Counted from the stretch's first letter, positions 37,001 to 45,213 are shown. The stretch is DNA of 64,000 nucleotides from Planctomycetia bacterium (GCA_005790605.1 SXUI01000058.1:27975-91974); one strand, 5' to 3'. The notes: a model not told the origin generated them from the letters alone. A program made the numbers and translations.

Positions 37001-38085
37001 CTGAAGCGCGAGACTCTGATGGAAGTGAAGCGGAGGAGAGAGGCACGCGTGGCGAGCAGTTCTTCGGAGCCGAGAAAGCTGTGGCTCTTGGCCGAGAAAA
37101 CACTGCTCCTTCGGGCCGACTTTCGGAGACTCGAGATTACTCACTTTCGGTCGCCGATCCGAGTTCAGCGATGGGGCGTCCTGTGACGCGTGGCATCATT
37201 GGATCTGCCGCGCCGAACTCAGCACCTCGAGTTTCCGGCGGACTTGTCGGCGGCGGGGGTGGGGGTGGGGCTGGTGGATTTGCCGGGGGTACGAGCTTTG
37301 GGCTTGCACCAACGGCACCCGGCGCGGCACCCGTACCGAGCATTGCGCTAACCACGGCGACAACCGCACCGGTTCCTGCGTCCCCGACCCAACCGACTTC
37401 GGCCGTCGCAGGGAAGTCGCTCTCGAACGAAGATCTCTCCAAGGCCAAGCAAGCATCTCCACAGAGTCCTCCGCTCAATGGACCAGCCGGCGCAAGTGGC
37501 ACCGCCACGAAAGGCCGCGGAGTATCCGTGACGGGCGCGGCGAGTGATCCACGAACTCAATCCCCTGACCAAGGTCGTGCCGAAGATGAGCGGCTCGGAG
37601 CGAAGGGAAAGCGAAGCGCTGGAGATCTGAAAGACGCAGGTGGCGAGTCAGATGCTGAAGCCGCTCACGCGCCGACCGAGGCTCAGGCTCAGCAGCCATC
37701 AACCGAAGTGTCTTCGGAGACGGCGCTGAAGCGTGAAGATCTCGATCTCCTTGCGCGACGGCTAGGGAAGGAGCTCGCGCTCGTCGCGGTTGCAGCGCAA
37801 CTTGACACCATGAGCCTGCCGGCGATTCTTGAAGGATTCGGTATCACGCTCGACGCTGACGGTCGAATACAGGTGACCGTGCTGATGGAAGAGACGACTC
37901 GGACCGCGCTCGACCGACTTCGAGCTACCGGCGCGCGTGTCGTCGTGACCGATCGCAAGTTGGTCATCCTCCAAATCACCCCCGCGCAACTCCTGAAACT
38001 AGCGCGTACACAAGGTGTTCGTAAGGTGGATTCCCTTGTGCTCGAAGCGCCAGGACGCGAAGGGAAGGGCAATTCCGCCGCGTAG
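34006..38085 (+). CDS. giant VIT/vWA membrane protein with anti-sigma-like N-terminus
   Basis: 1359 residues. Residues 1-77 form a short cytoplasmic segment; a membrane helix lies at about 78-97. A VIT domain covers about 112-260 (VIEQVYSNPYPGTIEALYTF, then ERPNIFTQSVANIEPG). A vWA domain begins near 515 with intact MIDAS LDTSGSM (Asp520). It is interrupted at about 603-688 by an inserted beta-rich segment, before the second half resumes at MFLTDAYVGND. Residues 1079-1095 are Gly-rich. The last 120 residues (from about 1241) look like a compact alpha/beta domain resembling a subtilase propeptide. Coupled to the sigma gene, it probably controls it from the envelope. That role is inference. Confidence 0.88.
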   Translation: MRSLQRNPEGRDLVSGDGDLHALPPHPLDGALREWHDENRARAEALRDETLAAARTAGALHPTPLRLHRATHSRGWIPRLVAAAALLATMVTLGILFSETSQKSAFAQGGMVLVPEGGELSAFDEHGSTLGPCPLQHTDVVAEASGPFVRTVIEQVYSNPYPGTIEALYTFPLSNAAAVDRMTMIVRGPSGEIVVESEVKERNAARMMYEAARESGYVASLLEQERPNIFTQSVANIEPGATVRIRIATVELVQRRDGVYSWSFPTVVGPRYIPGRAESVPALPEGFQVREGVVLRAPAAIETKDGCFIPAPRLLELMTAAIPLRTPDGARFDVVMQSGEPWRFDAKYGNGSTEHGSLWQSGVGEINGRWFFAKLDVNPGTGFSGNTDQVPDAARITPMPVHPTERAGHDLSIRVNLDSGGAAFKSVESTQHQIDVVQSTPTRREVKLSGGSTIPNKDFILSWQVDNASVEPAFFAHVNAEGSGPRPQETKGGYFLLMLEPPARVATTEVRPRELIFVLDTSGSMNGFPIEKAKEVINKAIAKMRPTDTFNVITFAGDTRVLWSEPKIASIENIAAAQAMIERQEGGGGTEMMQAINTALIQPGRSALEPSRLLDLPADGRVVKVAVKSDALDVKSIQLAGGQTIPVELAVAMPAANGKTFLLEGRWLTKETTRVFAIDRAEFQQEDARSRYVMFLTDAYVGNDQAVIASIRDNARASRVFSLGIGTSVNRFLIEEMARAGNGASDVVTLAEDADAAVERFVRRIENPVLTDVEVSFDPALGATAILPGGGVLPDLFDQSPLVVLGRFDGNGKAAKGEAIVRGRTGAGAWEKKIAVEFPANQPAHDVVQTLWARAKVDDLLLPHMAAVECESLDPKIQRQVVQLGESFHIATRYTSFVAVEKSRVTVGGRSMLVVVPIELPEGTSWAGCFGEGVRNVTPAQLGVAVDWFSTPSPNDVGGAAHESRFAEATRKLDELSALMFVAEDATREESVDGLSAVAEARDSDGSEAEERGTRGEQFFGAEKAVALGRENTAPSGRLSETRDYSLSVADPSSAMGRPVTRGIIGSAAPNSAPRVSGGLVGGGGGGGAGGFAGGTSFGLAPTAPGAAPVPSIALTTATTAPVPASPTQPTSAVAGKSLSNEDLSKAKQASPQSPPLNGPAGASGTATKGRGVSVTGAASDPRTQSPDQGRAEDERLGAKGKRSAGDLKDAGGESDAEAAHAPTEAQAQQPSTEVSSETALKREDLDLLARRLGKELALVAVAAQLDTMSLPAILEGFGITLDADGRIQVTVLMEETTRTALDRLRATGARVVVTDRKLVILQITPAQLLKLARTQGVRKVDSLVLEAPGREGKGNSAA

Positions 38086-38136
38086 AAGCCCGAAAATACC
38101 GCTTCCAACATGGGCGCAGGCACATCGCGCTCCGTT

Positions 38137-38175
38137 CCGAGCACAGTTTCACCGACTGTGCTCGGTTTCATTTTT
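38137..38175 (+). terminator. intrinsic terminator after VIT/vWA gene
   Basis: Perfect 11-bp stem, CCGAGCACAGT (38137-38147) with ACTGTGCTCGG (38155-38165), a 7-nt loop, and the tail TTTCATTTTT. It lies 51 nt after the VIT/vWA stop. Confidence 0.9.
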
Positions 38176-38225
38176 GAAACCAATGCGAAGAAACCGATCT
38201 TTTCTCTGGAAAGACGCGGATTTCC

Positions 38226-38534
38226 ATGAGCACCTTTGGTACGCCCCCATCTCTGCAGTCACTGGCCGCGAGTTTCGCCGCGCAGCAGATGTCGCACGGA
38301 AAGGTCAAGCCGATTTCAAAAGAGTCGCGCGAAGCACTTCGGAGAATCGTTGAGCAGGGTGAGATCCGAGCTGCCGACAGCGTTGAGCTGACCGAGGCCG
38401 TTGTTTCGAAACCAGACGCAGCCCAAGAAGAGAAGCACAAGCGCAAACCACAGCGCGATGGCGCAACTCAACCACGCGCGGGTGGCGAAGCGAGTCCTGA
38501 TGCGCCGCCCTCACATCTCGACATTCGCGCGTAG
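38226..38534 (+). CDS. small hypothetical protein
   Basis: 102 residues, not recognised. The N-terminal 60 residues are predicted helical (SLQSLAASFAAQQ, SKESREALRRIVEQGEIRAADS), and the C-terminal 40 residues are charged, disordered and Pro/Ala/Lys-rich. No signal peptide or membrane segment. A hint of a flagellar anti-sigma FlgM-like helical pattern exists but is too weak to call. It lies between a terminator and the converging metF gene, whose stop abuts its own. Confidence 0.6.
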   Translation: MSTFGTPPSLQSLAASFAAQQMSHGKVKPISKESREALRRIVEQGEIRAADSVELTEAVVSKPDAAQEEKHKRKPQRDGATQPRAGGEASPDAPPSHLDIRA

Positions 38535-39449
38535 TCATGCGCGCGCGCACTCAAGCGCTCGACAGACCCGCTTGGTCGCATCACTCTTGTTGAGTGTGTA
38601 GAAGTGCACGCCGTCGACCTCGTGTGCGGCGAGATCTCGGCACTGTTGCTCGGCCCACTCGATACCAGCATCTTCAACCGCACGCACATCACCACCCGCT
38701 TGCGCAAGTTGCCGAAGCAATGCTGCGGGGAATCTTGTGCCGGCCGCGAGATCCGCCATCCGCTGCAGTCCTTGCATTGAAGGGATTGGCATGATGCCAG
38801 CGATGATGGGGACGCAAATGTGAGCGATGTTGCATCGCTCGCGCCAATCATGAAACGCGTGGTTGTCAAAGAAGAGTTGCGTGACGATGTAGTCAGCGCC
38901 CGCCTCCACCTTGGCTTTCAGGTGGTCGAGCTGGTGCAGCGTGTTGGGCGTTTCCGGATGTCCTTCCGGAAATCCTGCGACACCGACGCAAAATCCTCGG
39001 CCCCCATGGACACCAAGGCGCGCACCTTCATCGCGAATGAAGCGCACAAGATCCGCTGCGTGCCGGAAGTCTCCAAGCGAATGGAACTTCGCGCCCGTTG
39101 GCGGGTCACCTCGGAGCGCGAGAATGGTCTCGACCCCGTTGACCGCGTAGAGCTCGAGGATTCTTCGAATGTCGTCTCGCGTGTGACCCACACAGGTGAG
39201 ATGGGGAACTGGTTCGAGAGGCGTTTCTCGGCGGATCCGCAAGACAAGGGCGTGTGTCTTATCGCGAGTCGTTCCTCCCGCACCATAGGTCACGCTCACA
39301 AATGAGGGCGCGAGTTCCGTGAACTCTGAAATGGTCCGAAACAGAGGTGCCCAGCCAGCCTCGGTCTTTGGTGGGAAAAACTCGAAACTCACAGCGGGCG
39401 CTCGGCGCGTGGATTTGGCTTGCAGGGAAAGGACATCGCCGAGGTGCAT
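38535..39449 (-). CDS. metF: methylenetetrahydrofolate reductase
   Basis: 304 residues from ATG 39449. It reduces methylene-THF to methyl-THF for methionine synthesis, using flavin. The family signature is clear: SFEFFPPKTEAGW, SVTYGAGGTTRD, LALRGDPPTG, and VTQLFFDNHAFHDW, with PIIAGIMPIPS near the C-terminus. Only 42 nt separate its start from the divergent rex start, so promoters of one must overlap the other's coding sequence. A much longer version of the same frame (to 40106) runs antisense through rex and is rejected. Confidence 0.95.
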   Translation of the reverse strand: MHLGDVLSLQAKSTRRAPAVSFEFFPPKTEAGWAPLFRTISEFTELAPSFVSVTYGAGGTTRDKTHALVLRIRRETPLEPVPHLTCVGHTRDDIRRILELYAVNGVETILALRGDPPTGAKFHSLGDFRHAADLVRFIRDEGARLGVHGGRGFCVGVAGFPEGHPETPNTLHQLDHLKAKVEAGADYIVTQLFFDNHAFHDWRERCNIAHICVPIIAGIMPIPSMQGLQRMADLAAGTRFPAALLRQLAQAGGDVRAVEDAGIEWAEQQCRDLAAHEVDGVHFYTLNKSDATKRVCRALECARA

Positions 39450-39491
39450 GACGCCAAGGTAGGGCAAACGCGCGCCGCATACCATGCGCGT

Positions 39492-40145
39492 GTGCCGCAT
39501 CGAGCGCACATTCCCAGACCGGCGACGCGACGATTGAGTCTCTATCTGCGTGAACTTCAGACGCGCCTCGATGATGGACAAGATCGAGTCAGCTCCCGAG
39601 AACTCGGTGCAAGCCTTGGTCTCACCGATGCACAGATCCGCAAGGACTTGGGACGGTTTGGTTCGCTTGGGCAACCCGGGCGCGGGTATCAAGTCATGGA
39701 GGTCTTGAAGCGGTTGCGGCAGATGATGGGCCGCGACCAATCTTGGCCTGTGGTGGTTGTGGGCATCGGCAACATCGGTCGCGCGATTACTTCCTATGGT
39801 CCCTTCAAGCGGGAAGGTTTCGACATCGTGGGCGTGTTCGATATCGATCCGAAGGTCGTCGGAACCAAGAGCGCGGGCCGAACGGTTCGCGCGATGTCTG
39901 ATCTGCGAGCGGTTGTGCATGAACGCGAAGTGCGCCTTGGCGTCATGGCGGTGCCGAAGGAGTCCGCGCAGAGTGTGGCGGACGAACTCATCGCCGCGGG
40001 CATCGTTGGCATCTTGAACTTCGCACCCTTGCGAGTCTCGGCGCCCGAGGGAGTGAGTATTGTGAGCGTTGACTTTACAGTGTCGCTTGAACAACTCGCA
40101 TTTCAAGTTTGGCTAGCGGGTCATACAGAAGGTGGCGTCGATTGA
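39492..40145 (+). CDS. rex: redox-sensing transcriptional repressor Rex
   Basis: 217 residues from GTG 39492, the family's usual length; earlier starts would overlap metF. The N-terminal winged helix includes RLSLYLRELQ and the DNA-reading stretch IRKDLGRFGSLGQPGRGY. The C-terminal Rossmann domain has VVVGIGNIGRAI for NAD(H). Rex represses genes when NADH is low. Its stop overlaps the next lipoprotein gene (TTGA). No clear TTGTGAA-spacer-TTCACAA operator was found in this neighbourhood. Confidence 0.92.
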   Translation: MPHRAHIPRPATRRLSLYLRELQTRLDDGQDRVSSRELGASLGLTDAQIRKDLGRFGSLGQPGRGYQVMEVLKRLRQMMGRDQSWPVVVVGIGNIGRAITSYGPFKREGFDIVGVFDIDPKVVGTKSAGRTVRAMSDLRAVVHEREVRLGVMAVPKESAQSVADELIAAGIVGILNFAPLRVSAPEGVSIVSVDFTVSLEQLAFQVWLAGHTEGGVD

Positions 40146-40819
40146 GAAACGAAGGACTTACGAAGTTGCGTTGTGCAAGTGGTGTTGCGGTGCTTTTCCT
40201 TGGTGCGTGCCAAGCGACAGTGTTGAAGCCGACCGCGAATGACGCGATTCGAGCGGAAAACGAATCGCTCAAGCGCAAGTTAGCAGCAGCCGAGCGAACG
40301 GCAGCGTCTTTCGAGCAGCAGTATCAAGCGCTCAAAGCGAGCGATACCACGCGGGAGCCATCGATGGAGGTTCGAGAGGCGACGGCGTTCGTCACGAGGT
40401 TGTCGCTTGTGAGCGGTTCGATGATTCGGCGTGAGGAAGGCCGTGACATCGCGGTCTTGCTCTTTGCTGCGCAAGATGTGTTTGGACACGAGATGCAGGC
40501 CGTTGGAACACTCGCTATCACGGTTACGGCAGCTCGCTCTGGGCAAGAAGCCGTGACCCTGGCGACCGCGACGCTCCCGCCGCTTGTCTTGCGTGATGCG
40601 TATCGCGCGGGATTCATGGGCTCGCACTACACAGTCGAACTGCCTCTTACAGGAGCGCCCGAAGACCTCCAAACCGCGCTGATCTCCGCGACGCTGACCG
40701 ATGGGTGGACTGGCAAGGAGTTTCATACCGACGCAGTGCTCGGCGTCATGAAGAAGTCGCCGACGCCGCAATCGGCGCCTGACGCCTCTGAGCCAACCTC
40801 ACCGCCAAAGGGGAGTTAG
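40142..40819 (+). CDS. putative lipoprotein, hypothetical
   Basis: 225 residues from TTG 40142, overlapping the rex stop. The N-terminus has a hydrophobic stretch ending in a lipobox LFLGAC, then a short coiled-coil (IRAENESLKRKLAAAER). The rest (about 80-205) is a beta-rich domain not recognised: AVLLFAAQDVFGHEMQAVG, then LRDAYRAGFMGSHYTVELPL. The tail is Pro/Ser-rich. Probably an outer-membrane or periplasm-facing lipoprotein; cotranscribed with rex and the next lipoprotein. Confidence 0.72.
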   Translation: MRNEGLTKLRCASGVAVLFLGACQATVLKPTANDAIRAENESLKRKLAAAERTAASFEQQYQALKASDTTREPSMEVREATAFVTRLSLVSGSMIRREEGRDIAVLLFAAQDVFGHEMQAVGTLAITVTAARSGQEAVTLATATLPPLVLRDAYRAGFMGSHYTVELPLTGAPEDLQTALISATLTDGWTGKEFHTDAVLGVMKKSPTPQSAPDASEPTSPPKGS

Positions 40820-40829
40820 AATCCTCGAC

Positions 40830-41069
40830 ATGCGTTGGGTCCGTGCTCTCCACTTCACGCGAAGCGCCCGTTTTCTTGGCGTTGGCGCATTGATCGCGTG
40901 TGCGGGAATAGGCGGATGTCAGAAGGTGCTGTTCCCTCGCGACGAGCCCCGGACGCAGTATGAAACCTACGACAACATGCGGCAGAAGTTTCAACCGCTT
41001 GAGGTAACCGATGTCTTCGGAACTCCTCAACCGGCTCTTCGCGCTCGCCTCTCTCCCGGCGTTGATTGA
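40830..41069 (+). CDS. small putative lipoprotein
   Basis: 79 residues. A basic N-terminus, a hydrophobic stretch and a lipobox GIGGC at about 26-30 are followed by a 50-residue soluble tail (VLFPRDEPRTQYETYDNM, later LEVTDVFGTPQPALRARL). Not recognised. It starts 10 nt after the preceding lipoprotein and is likely in the same operon. Confidence 0.65.
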   Translation: MRWVRALHFTRSARFLGVGALIACAGIGGCQKVLFPRDEPRTQYETYDNMRQKFQPLEVTDVFGTPQPALRARLSPGVD

Positions 41070-41156
41070 TTGAGTCGCATCGGAATTCATGCAACCTCCG
41101 CATGACTGCCGATGCTTCGACTCCTTCCTCCCGGTGTTCACGCAAGGATGCGAGTA

Positions 41157-41852
41157 GTGCCGAAGTATTCAAAGCTGAAATCAGCCCGCGCAGCGGGATC
41201 TCGTTCAACAAAGTCCGCCGCATCGCCCCGCGATCGAGCCCATCCACGAAGGACCCCCAGCCGCGGGGGAGTCGTATGGGGGGTCCTCCTCGGAGCGTTG
41301 ACAATCGTTGGCGGCTTGATGTTCGCGAGTGGGGGATTTCAGAGGACTGAATCGATGCCCGCGACGAGTCTCGCGCGAGTGGAGACGGCGCCGGTTGGCC
41401 CGGCGTGGGCTGCAATTGTGATTCATGCATCAGGGACCCCAGCGGCAAGCGCCGATTCGCTCGATCGGTCATCGCGGGAACTTGGGCTTGACTCGATGCC
41501 CTATCACTTCGTCATCGGCAATGGTCTTGATGCGGCAGATGGGTCCGTGACCGCAGGGCGGCGCTGGCACGAGCAGCGGGCTGGGTACGGAACCGCTGAG
41601 CGACCAAGTGGCAGTCAGCCCGACGCTGTTTGGTTCGACGAGCACGCGATCTCGATTTGCTTAGCAGGAAATGGCGATCGTCGACCATTCACCGAGGCAC
41701 AGATCGATGCGCTCATCCGAGCCGTGAAGCAGCTGCAGCGCATGCACCAAATCCCCGACTCGGCTGTGTACCTTCATGCTGATCTAAGCCCGGTTTCGGA
41801 TCCAGGCGCCTACTTCCCGCGGGAGCAGTTTTTCGCTGGTTTGGACTCGTAA
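41157..41852 (+). CDS. N-acetylmuramoyl-L-alanine amidase (amidase_2/PGRP-like), membrane-anchored
   Basis: 231 residues from GTG 41157, chosen for AAGGA 8 nt upstream; ATGs at 41148 and 41112 are alternatives. A basic region precedes one membrane helix (VVWGVLLGALTIVGGLMF). The catalytic domain shows zinc-ligand regions AAIVIHASGT, MPYHFVIGNG and VYLHADLSPVSDPG. It should cut the amide between MurNAc and the peptide stem on the periplasmic side. The IHxSxT variant and Asp after the second His fit amidase_2 enzymes. Confidence 0.82.
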   Translation: MPKYSKLKSARAAGSRSTKSAASPRDRAHPRRTPSRGGVVWGVLLGALTIVGGLMFASGGFQRTESMPATSLARVETAPVGPAWAAIVIHASGTPAASADSLDRSSRELGLDSMPYHFVIGNGLDAADGSVTAGRRWHEQRAGYGTAERPSGSQPDAVWFDEHAISICLAGNGDRRPFTEAQIDALIRAVKQLQRMHQIPDSAVYLHADLSPVSDPGAYFPREQFFAGLDS

Positions 41853-41888
41853 GCACTCCACTGCAGTTTGGGGCAGAATGCAGAGCTC

Positions 41889-42776
41889 ATGCCTCAGGAG
41901 TTGTTTGGTTATTCCATCGTGAAGAAGATTGGTGAGGGCGCCGCAAGCACGGTGTATGTCGTGCGCGACCCGAACTCCAACGGCTTATTCACGCTGAAGC
42001 ATGTCGTGCGCAACTCAGAGCGTGACGATCGATTTCTCGAGCAGGTGGAGGCGGAGTATGCCCTCGGAAGCAAGGTCCAGCACGCCAATGTTCGTAGCAC
42101 CGTGCGTCTTGAGCGCAAGCGAAAGCTATTCCGAACAGTAGAACTTGGACTTGTGTTGGAGTTTGTCGATGGCCTCACGCTTGAGGAGCATCCGCCCAAG
42201 TCGGTGCTCACCGCGGTTCGGATTTTCGCACAGGTCGCGATCGGCCTCGCGAGCATGCACGCCAAAGGTGTCGTGCACGCAGATATGAAACCAAACAATG
42301 TGATGCTGACAGCCAAGACTGGGCTGGTGAAGATCATTGATCTCGGACAGGCGTGCCCGATTGGGACAGTGAAGAAACGAATTCAAGGCACTCCTGGCTT
42401 CATCGCGCCGGAGCAGGCAACCCGAGACGAGATCACTCCACTCACAGACATCTACAACTTTGGCGCAACGATGTACTGGGCGCTTGTGAACGACCTGATC
42501 CCGACGGCGATGCCCCCCAAGGATGACACACAATCGAAGCTCTATCGCGGCGCGCTCGATGGCAAGTCGATTCGGTTGCCCATTCCGCCGCACGAGCGAC
42601 GAACTGACATTCCCGCGATCTTGTCGAAGACCATCATGGAGTGCGTGCAACCCGATCCGCAGAAGCGTGTGCAACTGATGGCGCATCTCGCGACGCGACT
42701 CACGCTCATCGGCGATCTCATTGAGACTCCGCCCGACGCGAACGCCACAGACTCTGATTCGGTCACGATCGGTTGA
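41889..42776 (+). CDS. Ser/Thr protein kinase, compact, HAD/DLG variant
   Basis: 295 residues from ATG 41889. Eukaryotic-type kinase fold with the glycine loop IGEGAAST, Lys37 (TLKHVV), catalytic loop VVHADMKPNN (Asp132) and metal loop IIDLGQAC (DLG in place of DFG). The Arg of HRD is Ala, so it is a non-RD kinase and unlikely to need activation-loop phosphorylation. No membrane helix or sensor domain. Paralogous to the kinase at 50161-51198. The HAD phosphatase gene follows 10 nt later and may be cotranscribed. Confidence 0.9.
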   Translation: MPQELFGYSIVKKIGEGAASTVYVVRDPNSNGLFTLKHVVRNSERDDRFLEQVEAEYALGSKVQHANVRSTVRLERKRKLFRTVELGLVLEFVDGLTLEEHPPKSVLTAVRIFAQVAIGLASMHAKGVVHADMKPNNVMLTAKTGLVKIIDLGQACPIGTVKKRIQGTPGFIAPEQATRDEITPLTDIYNFGATMYWALVNDLIPTAMPPKDDTQSKLYRGALDGKSIRLPIPPHERRTDIPAILSKTIMECVQPDPQKRVQLMAHLATRLTLIGDLIETPPDANATDSDSVTIG

Positions 42777-42786
42777 CGTAACGACG

Positions 42787-43482
42787 ATGCTGCGTGCGCG
42801 CTTCAGATCTTCTCCTCCGGAACTTGTTCTCTTTGACCTTGACGGAACGCTCATTGACTCTGTCGGTGATCTCACGGACGCCGCGAACGAAGTGCTCACC
42901 ATGCTCGGGCGCGCTCCTCGAACGGATAGCGAGATACGACGTTTCGTCGGCAATGGCGTGCGAAGTTTGCTTGCGCGTTGTCTCGTTGGGCATATGGACG
43001 GGGACGCGCCAAGTCACGAGATCGATCACGCAGTGCAGCAGTTTCGACCGAGGTATCTCGCTCGTTGTACGGCTCGAACCGTGCTCATGCCTGGCGCAGT
43101 TGAGGTCCTCGAAGCACTTCGGCGTCACAACATCCGTACTGGCGTCTTGACCAACAAGCCAGAGGCGCCGACCCGGCGCATTCTCGCGCACTTTCACATC
43201 GATCAACTTCTCGACGGCGTGGTCGGAGGCGACACACTTGATGTGCGGAAACCAGAAGTTCGCGTGGTGGAAGAAGCCCGCCGTCGGTGTGGCGTGCACG
43301 CGGCGTGTCACGCGTGGCTTGTTGGCGATTCATCCACTGACGCGTTGACCGCAGCGCGCGCGGGCTTGGTGAGCATCATCGCCCGCGGCGGATACAACCA
43401 CGGGCTCCCGGTGGAAGAGATCGCTCCATCGCCCGATGTCATCATTTCTAATCTGCACGAACTCGCAGCGTCACTGCGTTGA
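42787..43482 (+). CDS. HAD phosphatase, phosphoglycolate phosphatase-like
   Basis: 231 residues from ATG 42787. All HAD motifs are present: Asp17/Asp19 in LFDLDGTLIDS, TNKPE for motif II, Lys in DVRKPEV, and VGDSSTDALTA. Length and sequence fit the Gph group that detoxifies 2-phosphoglycolate, but other small phosphates are possible. It lies just after the Ser/Thr kinase. Its 3' end overlaps the converging efflux-adaptor gene by 12 nt. Confidence 0.85.
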   Translation: MLRARFRSSPPELVLFDLDGTLIDSVGDLTDAANEVLTMLGRAPRTDSEIRRFVGNGVRSLLARCLVGHMDGDAPSHEIDHAVQQFRPRYLARCTARTVLMPGAVEVLEALRRHNIRTGVLTNKPEAPTRRILAHFHIDQLLDGVVGGDTLDVRKPEVRVVEEARRRCGVHAACHAWLVGDSSTDALTAARAGLVSIIARGGYNHGLPVEEIAPSPDVIISNLHELAASLR

Positions 43483-45213
43483 AGACGGCTGCGCGCTATT
43501 GGTTGCGCTGCCCGAAGGCGTCGCGCTCGGCGCGCTCGCTCCTTCAGCGCCTTTGGCGCCACGAACACGAGGTCCTCCGCGTCCGCCTCGCGATTCACGA
43601 CCCTCGCCTTTCGCGGTCTCTGACGTTGGTGCCGACATCGATGCGTCACCGACGGAGCCTTGTTCGCGCTCGACGGCGAGCGGCGCGACTTCAAAGATCT
43701 TCGGATCAAGCCTCACGACAGACTCTCCGACAAGCGGCTCGCGAAGCAGCACTTCATCGCCTGCACTCACGCCGGTGAGAACTTCCGCCTGCAATTCACT
43801 TGAGCGACCGAGCGTGACCTCTCGCTGCACAATCGTGGATCCATCGCGGACATAGACGAAACTGACTGGTCCCTGACGGAACACCGCTTGCACGGGAATG
43901 GCGATCGCGGACTTCACATGCCCAAGCAGGATCTCGCCCTTGCAGCGCATGGCGGGCTTCAGACCGCTCGATTCATCAGCGTCGAGCACCACTTTCACGG
44001 TGTACTCGCGGCGGTTCGGATCGCGCCATCCACCATTCGCTGCAAGCACACTGACGCTCAGCACCTCGCCTGTGAATGGTCTGTTCGGCATCGCATCACT
44101 GAACACGGTTGCCGTCAGTCCAAGCTCGATGCGACCCGACAACGCTTCGCTCACTTTGAGGTTCGCAATCATGCGAGAGGTGTCGGGCAGCATCATCACC
44201 AACTCATTGGGCCGCAGTTCGGTACCGATTTGCGGTGGTTGCGCATCGCCACCGCCTCGACCACCGTTGGAACTATCCAAACTTGTCGCATAGACAACCA
44301 GCCCATCAATCGGTGCGATGAGTGTTGTGCTTTGGAGTTGTGTTTCTAGATTTTGAAGTCGCTCTTTTTCGCTTGCGAGTCGGAACGCAGCGCTGTCGAG
44401 GTCCGCTTTCGCTTTCACGAGTTCGGCGTCGAACTTCTGCTCCACGCGACCACGCTCTGCCGTCGCTTGATCGAGATCAGATTTCTTCTTCGCCTCTTCT
44501 TGGCCGAAGGTGTACTTGTCGTACACCTCCAAATCGAGCTTTGACTGCTCGACCTTTGCGGCCGCTTCGATCATTGCGATGCGATCTTTTTCATATTCAT
44601 CGCGTGGGATGTAGCCGTTCTCCACAAGCTTTGCGCTCTCGTTGAATCGATCGACGAGTCGCTTGTGGTTGATCGCTGCTGTTTCGCCAGCAATCTCAAG
44701 GGACTTTCGCTTCGACACGACTTCGCCATTGCGCCAACCCTCGAGTGCGAGGTGCGCGATCTGAACCGCGACAGCCGCCTTTTCAAGTTCACTTGCGCGC
44801 TCTCCCTGCTTGATCATGAGTGCCTGCTCAGCGGCGATCCGCGCACTCTCGGCGGTGTTGCACTTGTCCTGCGCATCCTTCAACTTGTCGGAGAGTTCTT
44901 CCTGCGCGAGTCGAACGAGGACATCGCCCGCCTTCACTCGTGTTCCCTCCGCGACGATCTCTTTGATGACCGCGCGTTGCTCGATGCGATTGCGAATCTC
45001 AACTTGCTTCAGTGCCGCGAGTTCGCCAGAGACCGGAAGCAAGATGTCGAAGTCCGTGAGTTTCACCTCGTGCACATCAAGGGTCGCGACCACACTCGTG
45101 CCGTCATCACCACAGCCACTCAGACTGAGCAGTGCGGTTGGAAGCGCAAGCAGGAAGATCGCGGTCGCGTAGGTGCAGGGGATTTGCTTGGAAATCGCGG
45201 TCATGCAATTCAC
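43471..45213 (-). CDS. HlyD/RND-type periplasmic efflux adaptor, lipoprotein
   Basis: 580 residues from GTG 45213, overlapping the upstream TGA; ATG 45204 is the alternative. The signal sequence ends in lipobox SLSGC. A lipoyl-like hairpin (IEQRAVIKEIVAEGTRVKAG), a very long coiled-coil (about 110-290) and beta domains with IAPIDGLVVYA follow. The last 70 residues are Gly/Arg then Ser/Ala/Pro-rich. It would bridge an inner-membrane pump to the TolC-like protein. No pump gene lies on either side. Confidence 0.87.
   Translation of the reverse strand: MNCMTAISKQIPCTYATAIFLLALPTALLSLSGCGDDGTSVVATLDVHEVKLTDFDILLPVSGELAALKQVEIRNRIEQRAVIKEIVAEGTRVKAGDVLVRLAQEELSDKLKDAQDKCNTAESARIAAEQALMIKQGERASELEKAAVAVQIAHLALEGWRNGEVVSKRKSLEIAGETAAINHKRLVDRFNESAKLVENGYIPRDEYEKDRIAMIEAAAKVEQSKLDLEVYDKYTFGQEEAKKKSDLDQATAERGRVEQKFDAELVKAKADLDSAAFRLASEKERLQNLETQLQSTTLIAPIDGLVVYATSLDSSNGGRGGGDAQPPQIGTELRPNELVMMLPDTSRMIANLKVSEALSGRIELGLTATVFSDAMPNRPFTGEVLSVSVLAANGGWRDPNRREYTVKVVLDADESSGLKPAMRCKGEILLGHVKSAIAIPVQAVFRQGPVSFVYVRDGSTIVQREVTLGRSSELQAEVLTGVSAGDEVLLREPLVGESVVRLDPKIFEVAPLAVEREQGSVGDASMSAPTSETAKGEGRESRGGRGGPRVRGAKGAEGASAPSATPSGSATNSAQPSSTQ

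Noticed and set aside
39450..39491. Rex operator between metF and rex
   Set aside because: No TTGTGAA or TTCACAA half-sites are present in the 42-nt gap.
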